Shown piece after piece: positions 1 to 6,930 of a stretch of DNA of 16,344 nt. The stretch's first letter is position 1. Every line of letters starts with the position of its first letter. Below the pieces are notes generated by a model. The model had not been told where the DNA came from and ran no database searches. It saw only the letters and a list, made by a program, of their open reading frames with translations. Made by a program: the position numbers and the translations under genes. Origin of the DNA: Candidatus Sumerlaeota bacterium (GTDB lineage Bacteria > UBP6 > UBA1177); the NCBI GenBank assembly GCA_007136595.1, contig SLGQ01000022.1, positions 1 to 16,344 of the forward strand. Direction: 5' to 3'.

Positions 1-2
1 CC

Positions 3-890
3 GATCCGAAAGAAGATGGAATTTTCAGCGAACTGGACAGTGAACTTATCAAACTTTATAACAATGCACGGAAACTTGAACAAAAAGGGAGACTTTTCCC
101 GAAAAAAGCCAAATCTTCATGGGATGGTCTATTGAATTATCCGGGTAAAAACCCTTTTCTTGAGCTTGCAAAAGAAAGGATCGCATTTTATGAAAAATAT
201 CTATCGGTCAAAGAAACCACTCAAACCGCTGAAAAAAAAGACAGGGAAAAACTGAAGGAAATTGCATCTTCAGAAAACCCTGACATTAATGATTTCAGCT
301 TGCTCTTTTCACAGTATCTTGAAACTTACGGTGCTTTTGCAGGAAGAAAAGTTATTGATGAGATAATTGAAGCTGTGAAAAACCCTGAAACAAAAAAAGA
401 GATAAGAAGGATATCTTTGGATGAAAACATCAATTCCCCTGCGTGGCTCAGCTCATGTCTTTCGGGAAACGGGGCAAAGTGCTATCTTTATTCGCTTACC
501 GAAACCGAAGAAAAGAGAGAATATAAAAAAAGGGCTTGTTTGCTTCAGGTTGAAAAAGGGTGCAGTGAACTGGCGGAAGATTCTTATAAAAAAGAAAATG
601 GGAGATCCGCTGTTTATTTTGGAGAAAAAAGCTGTCATCTCGGCAACAAAAAATGGTGTTTTAAGTCTGCCGACATACTTTATTCTGGAAAAATGGGGAT
701 AAAGCCTGATGTGCAAAAATCGATCCCGCTCCTCACCGACAGTTGTGAAACAGGTGAAGTGAGAGGATGTTTCTATCTCGGGTTCATCTATGAAAAAGGT
801 GAAGGAGTTGAAAAAAACAACGAAAAATCGTTACAATTCTACAAAAAAGCATGTGAACTTGGACATACCGGCTCTTGTCAGAAAAAGTAA
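3..890 (+). CDS. Cysteine-paired Sel1-repeat protein, 5' end outside window
   Basis: The frame is open from the window edge to the TAA at 888, so the gene begins upstream. The internal TTG at 132 has no clear ribosome site and is not taken as the start. The visible 295 residues begin with a charged, largely helical region. The C-terminal half carries five Cys pairs, each spaced CX7C, within helix pairs of Sel1 type; the last full unit contains YLGFIYEKGEGVEKN. CX7C pairs inside Sel1-like repeats are known from Helicobacter Hcp proteins, where the two Cys form a disulfide, so a periplasmic or exported location is inferred. The signal peptide would lie off the window. The role is unknown; Sel1 repeats usually mediate protein-protein contact. 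The gene is convergent with the one at 925. The same cysteine-paired repeat recurs in the protein at 9429. Confidence 0.85.
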   Translation, partial: DPKEDGIFSELDSELIKLYNNARKLEQKGRLFPKKAKSSWDGLLNYPGKNPFLELAKERIAFYEKYLSVKETTQTAEKKDREKLKEIASSENPDINDFSLLFSQYLETYGAFAGRKVIDEIIEAVKNPETKKEIRRISLDENINSPAWLSSCLSGNGAKCYLYSLTETEEKREYKKRACLLQVEKGCSELAEDSYKKENGRSAVYFGEKSCHLGNKKWCFKSADILYSGKMGIKPDVQKSIPLLTDSCETGEVRGCFYLGFIYEKGEGVEKNNEKSLQFYKKACELGHTGSCQKK

Positions 891-924
891 TGAAAACAGT
901 AGAAAGATTAGGCCATTAAAGCAA

Positions 925-1461
925 TCAGGGCTTGATTTTGACAGTGTTATTAACACAACGGACATAAAAGGTGCTCCTCTGATAATTGAAGCTCACCAGT
1001 CCAAGACTGAAAAAAAGGCTCCATGAAATATCTGTTTCACCAGAAAGAATAGACGATGACCAGAGAGCCTCAGTATCTTCAAAAACAGAGTACCTCCCAT
1101 CACCTGCAGCTGAACAGCTCCAACAAACATCCCTGTTCCAGCAATCAATTTCTGTACAATATTTGCTAACTCCGCAAGCTCCTCCCATCATAGTGCCGGG
1201 ACAATTTATGACAAGTGTTCTAAGTTCACATATTTCAGGAAGCCGTCCTCCAATCTCCGAACAATATTCAACTGCATCAGAATAACTCATCTCTTCCTTA
1301 GAAATTTCAGACCAGTTAAGTCCGGCATGACGGAAAGGAAATGTTTTCCTTTCTATGTAGTAAAAATGTCCTTTAAAACAAAGACCGGCAACAATACAAA
1401 AAACTATTATCATTAAAAAGAAAACTTTAAAAAACTTTGATTTCAGAGTTAATCTGCTCAT
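925..1461 (-). CDS. Membrane-anchored Lcl/DUF1566-type cysteine-rich protein
   Basis: The 178-residue protein starts at an ATG preceded by GGAG. Residues 11-30 form one hydrophobic segment after a basic N-terminus, so it is probably a signal anchor or uncleaved signal. The rest looks like an Lcl C-terminal (DUF1566) domain: GLNWSE near residue 48, a DAVEYC...GGRLPEICELRTL helix block, a Cys-rich loop (CPGTM, then several Cys within about 35 residues), ALWSSS, and a final FYVRCVN strand. Such domains are common in exported proteins of delta-proteobacteria and related groups and often sit in large paralogous families; the fold resembles C-type-lectin/FGE-like domains. Binding partner and function are unknown. 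The gene is monocistronic, convergent with the Sel1 gene, and has its own promoter-like site at 1484-1513. Confidence 0.75.
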   Translation of the reverse strand: MSRLTLKSKFFKVFFLMIIVFCIVAGLCFKGHFYYIERKTFPFRHAGLNWSEISKEEMSYSDAVEYCSEIGGRLPEICELRTLVINCPGTMMGGACGVSKYCTEIDCWNRDVCWSCSAAGDGRYSVFEDTEALWSSSILSGETDISWSLFFSLGLVSFNYQRSTFYVRCVNNTVKIKP

Positions 1462-1483
1462 ATCGTCTCCATAGCGATCTATT

Positions 1484-1513
1484 TTTAAATTGTGTCAACC
1501 AAACTTTTGTCAA
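1484..1513 (-). promoter_or_regulatory. Putative promoter of the Lcl/DUF1566-type gene
   Basis: On the minus strand a perfect TTGACA lies at 1513-1508, followed after 18 bases by TTTAAA at 1489-1484. Initiation would fall near 1477, shortly before the ribosome site and the ATG at 1461. A second TTGACA (1498-1493) sits inside the spacer, forming a GTTGACA direct repeat with a 15-base period, but it has no good -10 hexamer. The second copy could be a regulator half-site. Confidence 0.45.
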
Positions 1514-1582
1514 CAGTCCCATGCCTCCTTCCATTAGGAAAGATTACTGCTTTTTTCAGTACAGTCAATTAAGGGACTAGAA

Positions 1583-1695
1583 CACCGGGTACAAAGGAGT
1601 TGCGAATATTTCTTAACATCTTATTTTTTCTCTGCTCACTTCTTCATTCTCTAAAACAACTTATCAATTCAAGCACAATGTGTAAAGAAAAAAGA
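1583..1695 (+). repeat. Dispersed repeat, copy 1 (module A plus degraded module B end)
   Basis: Bases 1618-1695 match 2979-3056 at 75 of 78 positions with no gap. The preceding stretch from CACCGGG at 1583 aligns more loosely with 2945-2978 (one base of indel). Within the gene-free stretch 1462-1849 the sequence shows only the promoter at 1484-1513, this repeat and copy 2. No convincing gene lies there: the 86-codon plus-strand frame across it is made of repeat sequence. The strand given is nominal. Confidence 0.85.
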
Positions 1696-1782
1696 GATAA
1701 GCTGCCAGCTAAATTGATTTCAACATTTCAACGATTCCGGCATCCATTTTGGAAAAGCCGAAACATTTTTTTCCGAGATAGT

Positions 1783-1825
1783 TCATCCTGTTTCTGTGTG
1801 TCAGCACCGGGAGCGAAGGGATTGC
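1783..1825 (+). repeat. Dispersed repeat, copy 2 (module B only)
   Basis: These bases match 2923-2965 at 41 of 43 positions; the first 35 are identical. The core reads CAGCACCGGGAGCGAA. After it the sequence diverges from copy 3, so module A is missing here. This copy is in direct orientation with copy 3, and the two bracket the HepT/MntA block. Confidence 0.85.
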
Positions 1826-1849
1826 GGACGAACCCTTTATTTCACTATC

Positions 1850-2064
1850 TTAATCAGTAACTATTGTTTCTTTCCCGAGTATTTCTTCCAACTCTTTGTA
1901 AATCTTCTTTCTGTAATAAATTTCCAGAGGAAGTAAGATCAACCCCAAATTCCCCAATATCTGTTTTTCCAAAAGAAATAAGCCATCTCATCAATAAGAA
2001 GATAGGATAAAATAATAAAAACCATTCCAAAAATAAATGCCCCACTTCTGCTTAAAACATTCAA
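1850..2064 (-). pseudogene. Small membrane protein gene with a single frameshift
   Basis: A TTG start at 2064 lies five bases after GGAGG and opens a frame of about 38 codons with a strongly hydrophobic stretch (AFIFGMVFIILSYLLID) that ends at TGA 1941-1939. One frame over, coding-like sequence continues at once (LILLPLEIYYRKKIYKELEE) to TAA at 1852-1850. One extra G in the GGGG run near 1951-1954 would join both parts into a protein of about 71 residues with two likely membrane segments and a charged C-terminal tail. I do not recognise a family. Either the gene is truly broken or one base was lost in sequencing of the homopolymer. It lies downstream of the HepT/MntA pair on the same strand and immediately after the 18-codon frame at 2122-2066. 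Confidence 0.5.
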
Positions 2065-2065
2065 A

Positions 2066-2122
2066 CTATCCTCCAAAAACACCGGCATTGATCAATAGTA
2101 TTTGCTTAATCTTCTTAAACAT
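2066..2122 (-). CDS. Putative 18-residue leader peptide or gene remnant
   Basis: ATG at 2122 follows GAGGTG with seven bases of spacing. The frame encodes 18 residues (MFKKIKQILLINAGVFGG), basic then hydrophobic, and stops at TAG one base before the TTG start of the next frame. It could be a translated leader coupled to the membrane-protein gene, or the true N-terminus of that gene separated by a second frameshift near 2066. The good ribosome site is the main support; nothing shows that it is expressed as a separate peptide. Confidence 0.3.
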   Translation of the reverse strand: MFKKIKQILLINAGVFGG

Positions 2123-2179
2123 ATTTTTTCACCTCACTTCCAATAAGGATCAACTTCAGGTTGAACATGATTCCGGAAT

Positions 2180-2542
2180 TTATTCTTCTACACCGGCTTC
2201 TTTTAACATTTTGATGATTTTTTCAATCTTTTCTTTCAAAGAAGGAAGGTCTTTTTGTATGGTGTCCCAGACTGCGGTAAAATCAACTCCAAAATAATGG
2301 TGAATCAAGACATTCCTCATATCAGTCATAGTTCGCCAAGGTATTTCACTATATTTTTCTTTTGTTTTTCCTGAAATTTTATTCGATGCTTCCCCTATTA
2401 TTTCAAGTTTTCTAATTACGGCACTTGAAACAAGATCATTTTGAGAAAAGCTGAAGAAATCCATTCCGTCAACAAACTTTTTAACATCATTTACAGCATC
2501 TCTTATGTGAAGAAGGTACGGCATATCATCTTTATGCGGCAT
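2180..2542 (-). CDS. hepT: HepT-like HEPN ribonuclease toxin (DUF86)
   Basis: The product is 120 residues when read from the ATG at 2542, which has GGAGGAG six to seven bases upstream; a longer frame to 2626 lacks such a site and would run deep into mntA. The protein is all-helical with the HEPN/DUF86 hallmarks: IIGEASNKIS at 48-57 and the RX4HXY active site R76-NVLI-H81-H82-Y83. In the family this toxin is an RNase that acts on cellular RNA, and the cognate MntA inactivates it by AMPylating the motif tyrosine. The start overlaps the end of mntA by 11 bases, so the two are translationally coupled with the antitoxin first. All key residues are present, so the toxin is probably functional. Confidence 0.9.
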   Translation of the reverse strand: MPHKDDMPYLLHIRDAVNDVKKFVDGMDFFSFSQNDLVSSAVIRKLEIIGEASNKISGKTKEKYSEIPWRTMTDMRNVLIHHYFGVDFTAVWDTIQKDLPSLKEKIEKIIKMLKEAGVEE

Positions 2543-2831
2543 ATATCTCCTCCATTTCATTAAGAATCTTATCTTTAAAATAGGGACTGAGTGAATTTTC
2601 TGTGACAAGATCAACTTCTCTACCAAAAATTTCTGTAAGTTTGTTTTTCATTTCGATAATCTGGAAAAGACTTTTTGTGTCTGAAAATCTCACTATCAGA
2701 TCAATGTCACTGTCAGGATTCTCTTCCCCTCGTGCAAAAGAACCGAAAAGAGCAATAAAAACTATACCGTTTTCCTGACAAAAACTTCTCAGCTCACTGT
2801 TCTTGAAAATATCTTTTTTACTTTCAACCAT
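2532..2831 (-). CDS. mntA: MntA-like minimal nucleotidyltransferase antitoxin
   Basis: The 99-residue protein starts at the ATG at 2831, preceded by GGGAG with seven bases of spacing; frames up to 2870 need a TTG or a poorly placed ATG. It has the minimal nucleotidyltransferase signature GSX10DXD (G30-S31 ... D42-I-D44) and the third acidic residue D74 in REVDLV. Known MntA proteins transfer AMP from ATP to the tyrosine of the HepT RX4HXY motif and so neutralise the toxin. The pair is arranged antitoxin-toxin with an 11-base overlap. Dispersed repeats lie on both sides of the module, which fits a mobile or recombining cassette. Confidence 0.9.
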   Translation of the reverse strand: MVESKKDIFKNSELRSFCQENGIVFIALFGSFARGEENPDSDIDLIVRFSDTKSLFQIIEMKNKLTEIFGREVDLVTENSLSPYFKDKILNEMEEIYAA

Positions 2832-2859
2832 TCCATAGCTCCCGAAACATTCAAGTAAC

Positions 2860-2888
2860 ATTCTACACAACTTATCTTAAAAATAAAG
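2860..2888 (-). promoter_or_regulatory. Possible promoter of the mntA-hepT pair
   Basis: Reading the minus strand, an extended -10 (TGTGTAGAAT, hexamer at 2865-2860) lies about 30 bases before the mntA start. The matching -35 region is a poor TTTATT-like hexamer. The stretch is AT-rich, so chance matches are easy and confidence is low. Confidence 0.25.
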
Positions 2889-2922
2889 AGTTGTTTGAAA
2901 GTTTGTGGGAAAAGTTAATCAA

Positions 2923-3056
2923 TCATCCTGTTTCTGTGTGTCAGCACCGGGAGCGAATGGGTTGCTGATATCTCTGGCATCTTATTTTTTCTCTGCTCAC
3001 TTCTTCATTTTCTAAAACAATTTATCAATTTAAGCACAATGTGTAAAGAAAAAAGA
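2923..3056 (+). repeat. Dispersed repeat, copy 3 (complete B+A)
   Basis: This is the fullest copy. Bases 2923-2965 match copy 2 and 2979-3056 match copy 1, all in direct orientation. In copies 1 and 3 the similarity stops at the same base, right after AAAGAAAAAAGA, which defines a sharp right boundary. No transposase frame, terminal inverted repeat or target duplication is evident, so I do not call it an insertion sequence. The stretch 2832-3220 between mntA and the beta-lactamase-family gene contains this repeat, the weak promoter above and the coding remnant below. Confidence 0.85.
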
Positions 3057-3235
3057 ACCTTTTTGATTACTCAGCTTCCATTGACAATATAACCGGAAAT
3101 ATCAATAAACTTTCTGTATATCGAATTTCAGAAGAAGAACCGCAACGACGATTTGTCTGGACAGGCAGCATTGATATTTCAGAAGGATCGGGAACTATTA
3201 CTGTAATGCAAAAATCAGGATTACAGTGTATGTGA
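3047..3235 (+). pseudogene. C-terminal coding remnant cut at the repeat boundary
   Basis: A plus-strand frame is open from just after a TAA at 3044 to TGA at 3233-3235. From about 3056 onward the translation looks protein-like (LFDYSASIDNITGN, later RRFVWTGSIDISEGSG) and lacks its own start and ribosome site. It begins almost exactly where repeat copy 3 ends, as expected if the repeat inserted into, or recombined with, a plus-strand gene and removed its 5' part. The 3' end overlaps the last codons of the minus-strand beta-lactamase-family gene by 15 bases. Family unknown. It could still be a chance open frame. Confidence 0.4.
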
Positions 3236-4885
3236 TGTCGCCCGGTGGATCAATCTTCTCAAGTTCATATCAGGGAACATTTTAGACTTCAACATCAATT
3301 TCCTGACATTTTCTTTTGGCGGGATAACTTTAGTTTCTTCAGGGGTATCAGCCCTCGTAAGGACAAAATATCTGCTCCGGATATAAACCGATGATCCACT
3401 CCCCTGTTCCTTTATAAATGTAATATCATAAGGATCACCGTTGAGATATATGATAAAAATATCACTTGTCAAAGGTTGAAGCTCAGGTGTCACTTCATAT
3501 CCATATTCTTCGAGTGTCGGTGCACTCACAAGAAGTTTGTCACCCTCTCTTGTTATTATCATTGTCCCCACATTGTTGGGATCGTGAAATGTTCCTGTAT
3601 GCCCATCAAATTTATCAAAGTCAACCTTGTATTCCGGAGGATCAGAAGGTTTCGGAAGGTTTGCGATCGTTGTTATTGCCGCATCAACGCTGTCTGAAAA
3701 GTTTGCACCATAACCACTTGATATAATTGAAAGTGCAAATTTATGTTCAGGAAGTATATAAAATGAATTAGTAAAAGAAATTGTTGCTCCGTCATGCTGC
3801 CAAACATCAGTTTCATACCAATTCCCCGCTTTTGACATGTATCCTTTTTCAACCATCATTCCATAACCGTAATAAGTAATTCCTTCACCATAAAGAGTGT
3901 CAACTTGAGGTTTTGTAATTTCAGCACGCAAATCATCAGATAAAACTTCACTGTTTCCATCAATTATAAACTGTGCCCATATCATCATTTGTTCAGGCGT
4001 TGTCCATACAAGCCCGGCAGGACGGGTAAAAGCTGAATCAGCAATTGCATCTATATCAACTGTTCCCGTTTTTCCGCTTTCAAGATCATCGATACTGAAT
4101 CCGTATGACTGGGCATAATCTCCATCAGAAGCCACTTCGCTTTTACGGAGATATGTTCTTTCCATTCCAAGAGGAAGAAAAATATCCTCCCTCATTATGT
4201 CAGACCAGGGCCGGGAATCGAGTTTTTCCGTTATGATGCCGGCAAATGAAAAATTGGGGTTTGAATAGTTCCAGAAAATGCCCGGAGGATTCATCAGAAA
4301 ATAATTTCTTGAATAATTTCTTCCCGTATAATAGAGCATTTCATCATCTGATCTGTCATTCCACTCTGTCCAATCATAAAATCCCCCCTGATGTGTAAGA
4401 AGATGTCGTATCGTGATTTTTTCTCCCCACTCCTTTCTGTTTTTGAACTCTACTTCAGGAAGCAATTTTTCAAAATTATCATCAATTCCGCCCTTCCCTT
4501 CCTGGATCTTTTGCAGAAGTGCCACTGCTGTCATTTGTTTTGTTGCCGAACCTATTTGCATGAGAGTATCCGTTGTGAGAGGTTCTTTCCCTTCACCATC
4601 TTTTGAACCAAGTGCGATCTTAAAAGTTACTTCACCATCTTCCATTATTGCAACTGAAACACCGTAAGCTTTGTTTTTTTCAAGATCTTTCCTTAGAGTC
4701 GCAATAAAATGGTCAAAACGGGAATCATCTGCAATATCGTTATCATCCTGCTCATCATCAGAAAAATCTGCCTCATCATCAACGACAGGCTCAACATCTG
4801 ATTCTCCTTTTTTGGTATCACTGCATGCCACGAAAAAAACAAACCCTGACAACACTGCAATTAAAACAAAAAACTTTTTTTTCAT
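3221..4885 (-). CDS. Serine beta-lactamase-family lipoprotein (class C / PBP-like hydrolase)
   Basis: The 554-residue protein starts at an ATG with AGGGGA upstream. Residues 1-21 form a lipoprotein signal ending FVAC with C21 as lipid anchor; Ser at +2 suggests the outer membrane. A very acidic linker follows (about 28-55, rich in Asp and Glu). The Beta-lactamase (PF00144) domain shows all catalytic motifs: S113-A-T-K116 (SxxK nucleophile), HLLTHQGG at 161-168, Y207-S-N209 (YxN) and H364-D-G366 in place of KTG. A C-terminal region of about 150 residues beyond the core resembles the extra domain of many esterase or D-amino-peptidase members. Substrate unknown: peptidase, esterase or cell-wall hydrolase are all possible, and drug resistance is not implied. 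The last residues overlap the coding remnant at 3047-3235, so the extreme C-terminus may have been altered by rearrangement. Divergent from the envelope operon. Confidence 0.9.
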   Translation of the reverse strand: MKKKFFVLIAVLSGFVFFVACSDTKKGESDVEPVVDDEADFSDDEQDDNDIADDSRFDHFIATLRKDLEKNKAYGVSVAIMEDGEVTFKIALGSKDGEGKEPLTTDTLMQIGSATKQMTAVALLQKIQEGKGGIDDNFEKLLPEVEFKNRKEWGEKITIRHLLTHQGGFYDWTEWNDRSDDEMLYYTGRNYSRNYFLMNPPGIFWNYSNPNFSFAGIITEKLDSRPWSDIMREDIFLPLGMERTYLRKSEVASDGDYAQSYGFSIDDLESGKTGTVDIDAIADSAFTRPAGLVWTTPEQMMIWAQFIIDGNSEVLSDDLRAEITKPQVDTLYGEGITYYGYGMMVEKGYMSKAGNWYETDVWQHDGATISFTNSFYILPEHKFALSIISSGYGANFSDSVDAAITTIANLPKPSDPPEYKVDFDKFDGHTGTFHDPNNVGTMIITREGDKLLVSAPTLEEYGYEVTPELQPLTSDIFIIYLNGDPYDITFIKEQGSGSSVYIRSRYFVLTRADTPEETKVIPPKENVRKLMLKSKMFPDMNLRRLIHRATSHTL

Positions 4886-4997
4886 TGTTTAATCCCCTGA
4901 ATTTTCAATCAAACTAAACCAGTTTAAACGCTATCGCCATTTTATCCACTTTTTTGTTATTTGCTAAGTTATTCACCCAACAAAAATCCCCCAAAAT

Positions 4998-5025
4998 TTG
5001 CTTTTCTCCGATATTTTTCCATAAT
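4998..5025 (+). promoter_or_regulatory. Putative promoter of the four-gene envelope operon
   Basis: TTGCTT (4998-5003) and CATAAT (5020-5025) are separated by 16 bases and point towards the gene at 5061, with initiation expected near 5033. The region 4886-5060 is shared with the divergent beta-lactamase-family gene, for which I see no clear promoter. The match is moderate. Confidence 0.35.
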
Positions 5026-5060
5026 GTGATTTCGGAGTTTGAATTTTTCGGGAGGGAGAT

Positions 5061-6893
5061 ATGAAAAGGTTGTTACCTGCGGTTTTAGCGGCAGTTATTC
5101 TGTGTGGTTCTCTGTACGGAAACGACAGATCAATGAAGTCTGATGAAACTCAGAGAAGGTACGAGAGAAAGGCTGTAATGGGTCTTGGAGATATCGGGTT
5201 TTCTCAGGATTCTGTCAGAATAAACATGCAGTACTGCACAAGCACTCAAAGCGGATACCGTTGCAGTCCATGGAGTTTCAATGTCAATTACCGGCTCGGT
5301 TATGAAGAAAAGCTGAAAGCTGCAAAAACTTTTTATGACTGGACGATCACAAACAGGTTTGACAAGATCATAATGGGTGACGGCACTGCTCAGATGTTTA
5401 CCCGTGACGGGGAAGTTTCCATCCCCACAGGTGAAAGGATCCAGTATTTCAGATCGGGAACAGGCACTTTAAGCTCTTTTCAGAGCCGTCTCGAATCGTA
5501 TCTGAACGGTACACTCAAAGAAAACCTTGGCGAACTGCTCGATGCTTCAGTAACTCAGAGGTATCTTGAACTCCCCGAAAGAGAGCAGGAAACATTCATG
5601 ACAACAAAGGCAAAAGACCTCGGTGTCACCGCCGACTTTATAAGGGCTTTAATAAACTCTTCCTATATTTTTGCCGCTCATGTCCAACCTATTGCAGGCT
5701 CAGGAAGAGTAATAAGAAAGGAAAGAAAAACTCTTGACGGAAGAACTGTCCGTTACTATGAAATAGATTTCAGAATACCTGTAAATGTCACATTTTTAAT
5801 ATACAATTACAATGGTGAAACCAAAACTTTCTCTCTTTATAAAAAACTGACCGCTGTTTCAGGGGGAGTTTCAGGTTCAACCGATTCTTTTTATGTAGTT
5901 CCAACCCCTTCCCAAGTAATGGCAGCTTTTAACGACACCTTTCAGACAGCTATAAAAGCTGCATCAATAAATGCCAACTATCAATTAAGAAAAGATGATA
6001 ACTTTGCCCTTTTCATGCCTATTATCGCAGCTTCCGGTTCAAAAATAGAAACAGAGTTCGGCGTGATGGAGGATATCAGAGTTGACCATCCTTTCTCTGT
6101 AATGGCAATGGTTGACGGAGAGATGAAAAGAAAAGGATATGTAAAGGCTAGGAAAGTATCAAAAAACTGTTCTGATGGATACAATGAGCCGACAAGAATG
6201 CAAAGAATAAGCGGTCAGGCAGAAGAATATGACCTTTTGAGGGAATATCCGTGGACAGGGCTCTTCTTTAACCTCGGGTTCGGCATGAACTCTCTCCGCA
6301 TTTCAGGAAAAGAAGGATTTGACGATGTGGGCGGACTTTTTCTTGCTCCCGGTTTCCATCTCGGAGCAAGCATCAATCTCGGTTATTCCACCAACAGTCA
6401 AGCTTTAAGTGAATTTTACATGGATCTATTTTTCCATTTGAGTTTTGGGATTGATGATGAACCTTTAACAGGAAGACCCGTATGGCTTGGTGGCGGGCTT
6501 GGATTTTCAAGAAGGATATACACCGGTGTTGCCGGCTTATATATAGCCCCGGCTGTCAATTTTGTTTATGATGCCGGACTTACATCAAATGACTATGTTT
6601 TCCACAACTTTGTGATAAACCCTCAGCTTCATTTCGGGTTCAGCGTAAACCCATCTTTTGACATAGTGTTTAAAGGCGGCTGGAATCTGGGATTTCTTCT
6701 TAAAGCGGAAGATGGCTTTGAAAACAATGTTACAGACAATTACGACAATTTTGCAATGGGTTTGACGGCATCTATTGATTTTAATTTCCATCTTCCTATT
6801 GTCGGAGGTATGGCAAGACTCTACAGAAAACCGTCAAATGTATGCGAAGCGATAAGAAAATCAGAAAAAAAGAAGTCAGAGGTTACAGAATAG
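5061..6893 (+). CDS. Exported protein with barrel-like C-terminal third, first gene of envelope operon
   Basis: The ATG follows GGGAGGGAG. The 610-residue product has a type I signal peptide (residues 1-20, probable cut after SLYG). I recognise no family. Residues 35-390 are mixed alpha/beta with several charged helices and a long YYEIDFRIPVNVTFLIYNY strand segment. Residues 396-585 are rich in Gly and aromatics in alternating strands (WTGLFFNLGFGMN, FHLGASINLGY, LHFGFSV), as in small outer-membrane beta-barrels. The C-terminus is charged and ends in Glu, so the usual terminal aromatic signal for barrel insertion is missing, unless the last 25 residues are a tail. It is followed after 37 bases by the lipoprotein gene. 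Its place at the head of an operon of CsgG/LPP20-type proteins suggests an envelope scaffold or channel, which is inference. Confidence 0.8.
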   Translation: MKRLLPAVLAAVILCGSLYGNDRSMKSDETQRRYERKAVMGLGDIGFSQDSVRINMQYCTSTQSGYRCSPWSFNVNYRLGYEEKLKAAKTFYDWTITNRFDKIIMGDGTAQMFTRDGEVSIPTGERIQYFRSGTGTLSSFQSRLESYLNGTLKENLGELLDASVTQRYLELPEREQETFMTTKAKDLGVTADFIRALINSSYIFAAHVQPIAGSGRVIRKERKTLDGRTVRYYEIDFRIPVNVTFLIYNYNGETKTFSLYKKLTAVSGGVSGSTDSFYVVPTPSQVMAAFNDTFQTAIKAASINANYQLRKDDNFALFMPIIAASGSKIETEFGVMEDIRVDHPFSVMAMVDGEMKRKGYVKARKVSKNCSDGYNEPTRMQRISGQAEEYDLLREYPWTGLFFNLGFGMNSLRISGKEGFDDVGGLFLAPGFHLGASINLGYSTNSQALSEFYMDLFFHLSFGIDDEPLTGRPVWLGGGLGFSRRIYTGVAGLYIAPAVNFVYDAGLTSNDYVFHNFVINPQLHFGFSVNPSFDIVFKGGWNLGFLLKAEDGFENNVTDNYDNFAMGLTASIDFNFHLPIVGGMARLYRKPSNVCEAIRKSEKKKSEVTE

Positions 6894-6930
6894 TTTGGTT
6901 TTAAATGTTTTTTCAAGGGAGGAATTTTAG

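Noticed and set aside
790..1285. Two plus-strand open frames across the convergent gene junction
   Set aside because: They overlap the Sel1 and Lcl/DUF1566-type genes out of frame or antisense and look like composition artefacts.
1600..1860. Plus-strand open frame of 86 codons
   Set aside because: It lies within repeat copies 1 and 2, has no ribosome site, and its translation is low in protein-like character.
1583..3056. Insertion sequence or CRISPR array
   Set aside because: The repeats are three irregular copies with no transposase, terminal inverted repeats or regular spacers.
3221..4885. Antibiotic-resistance AmpC enzyme
   Set aside because: The domain family is broad; the lipid anchor, linker and extra C-terminal region differ from AmpC, so resistance cannot be inferred.
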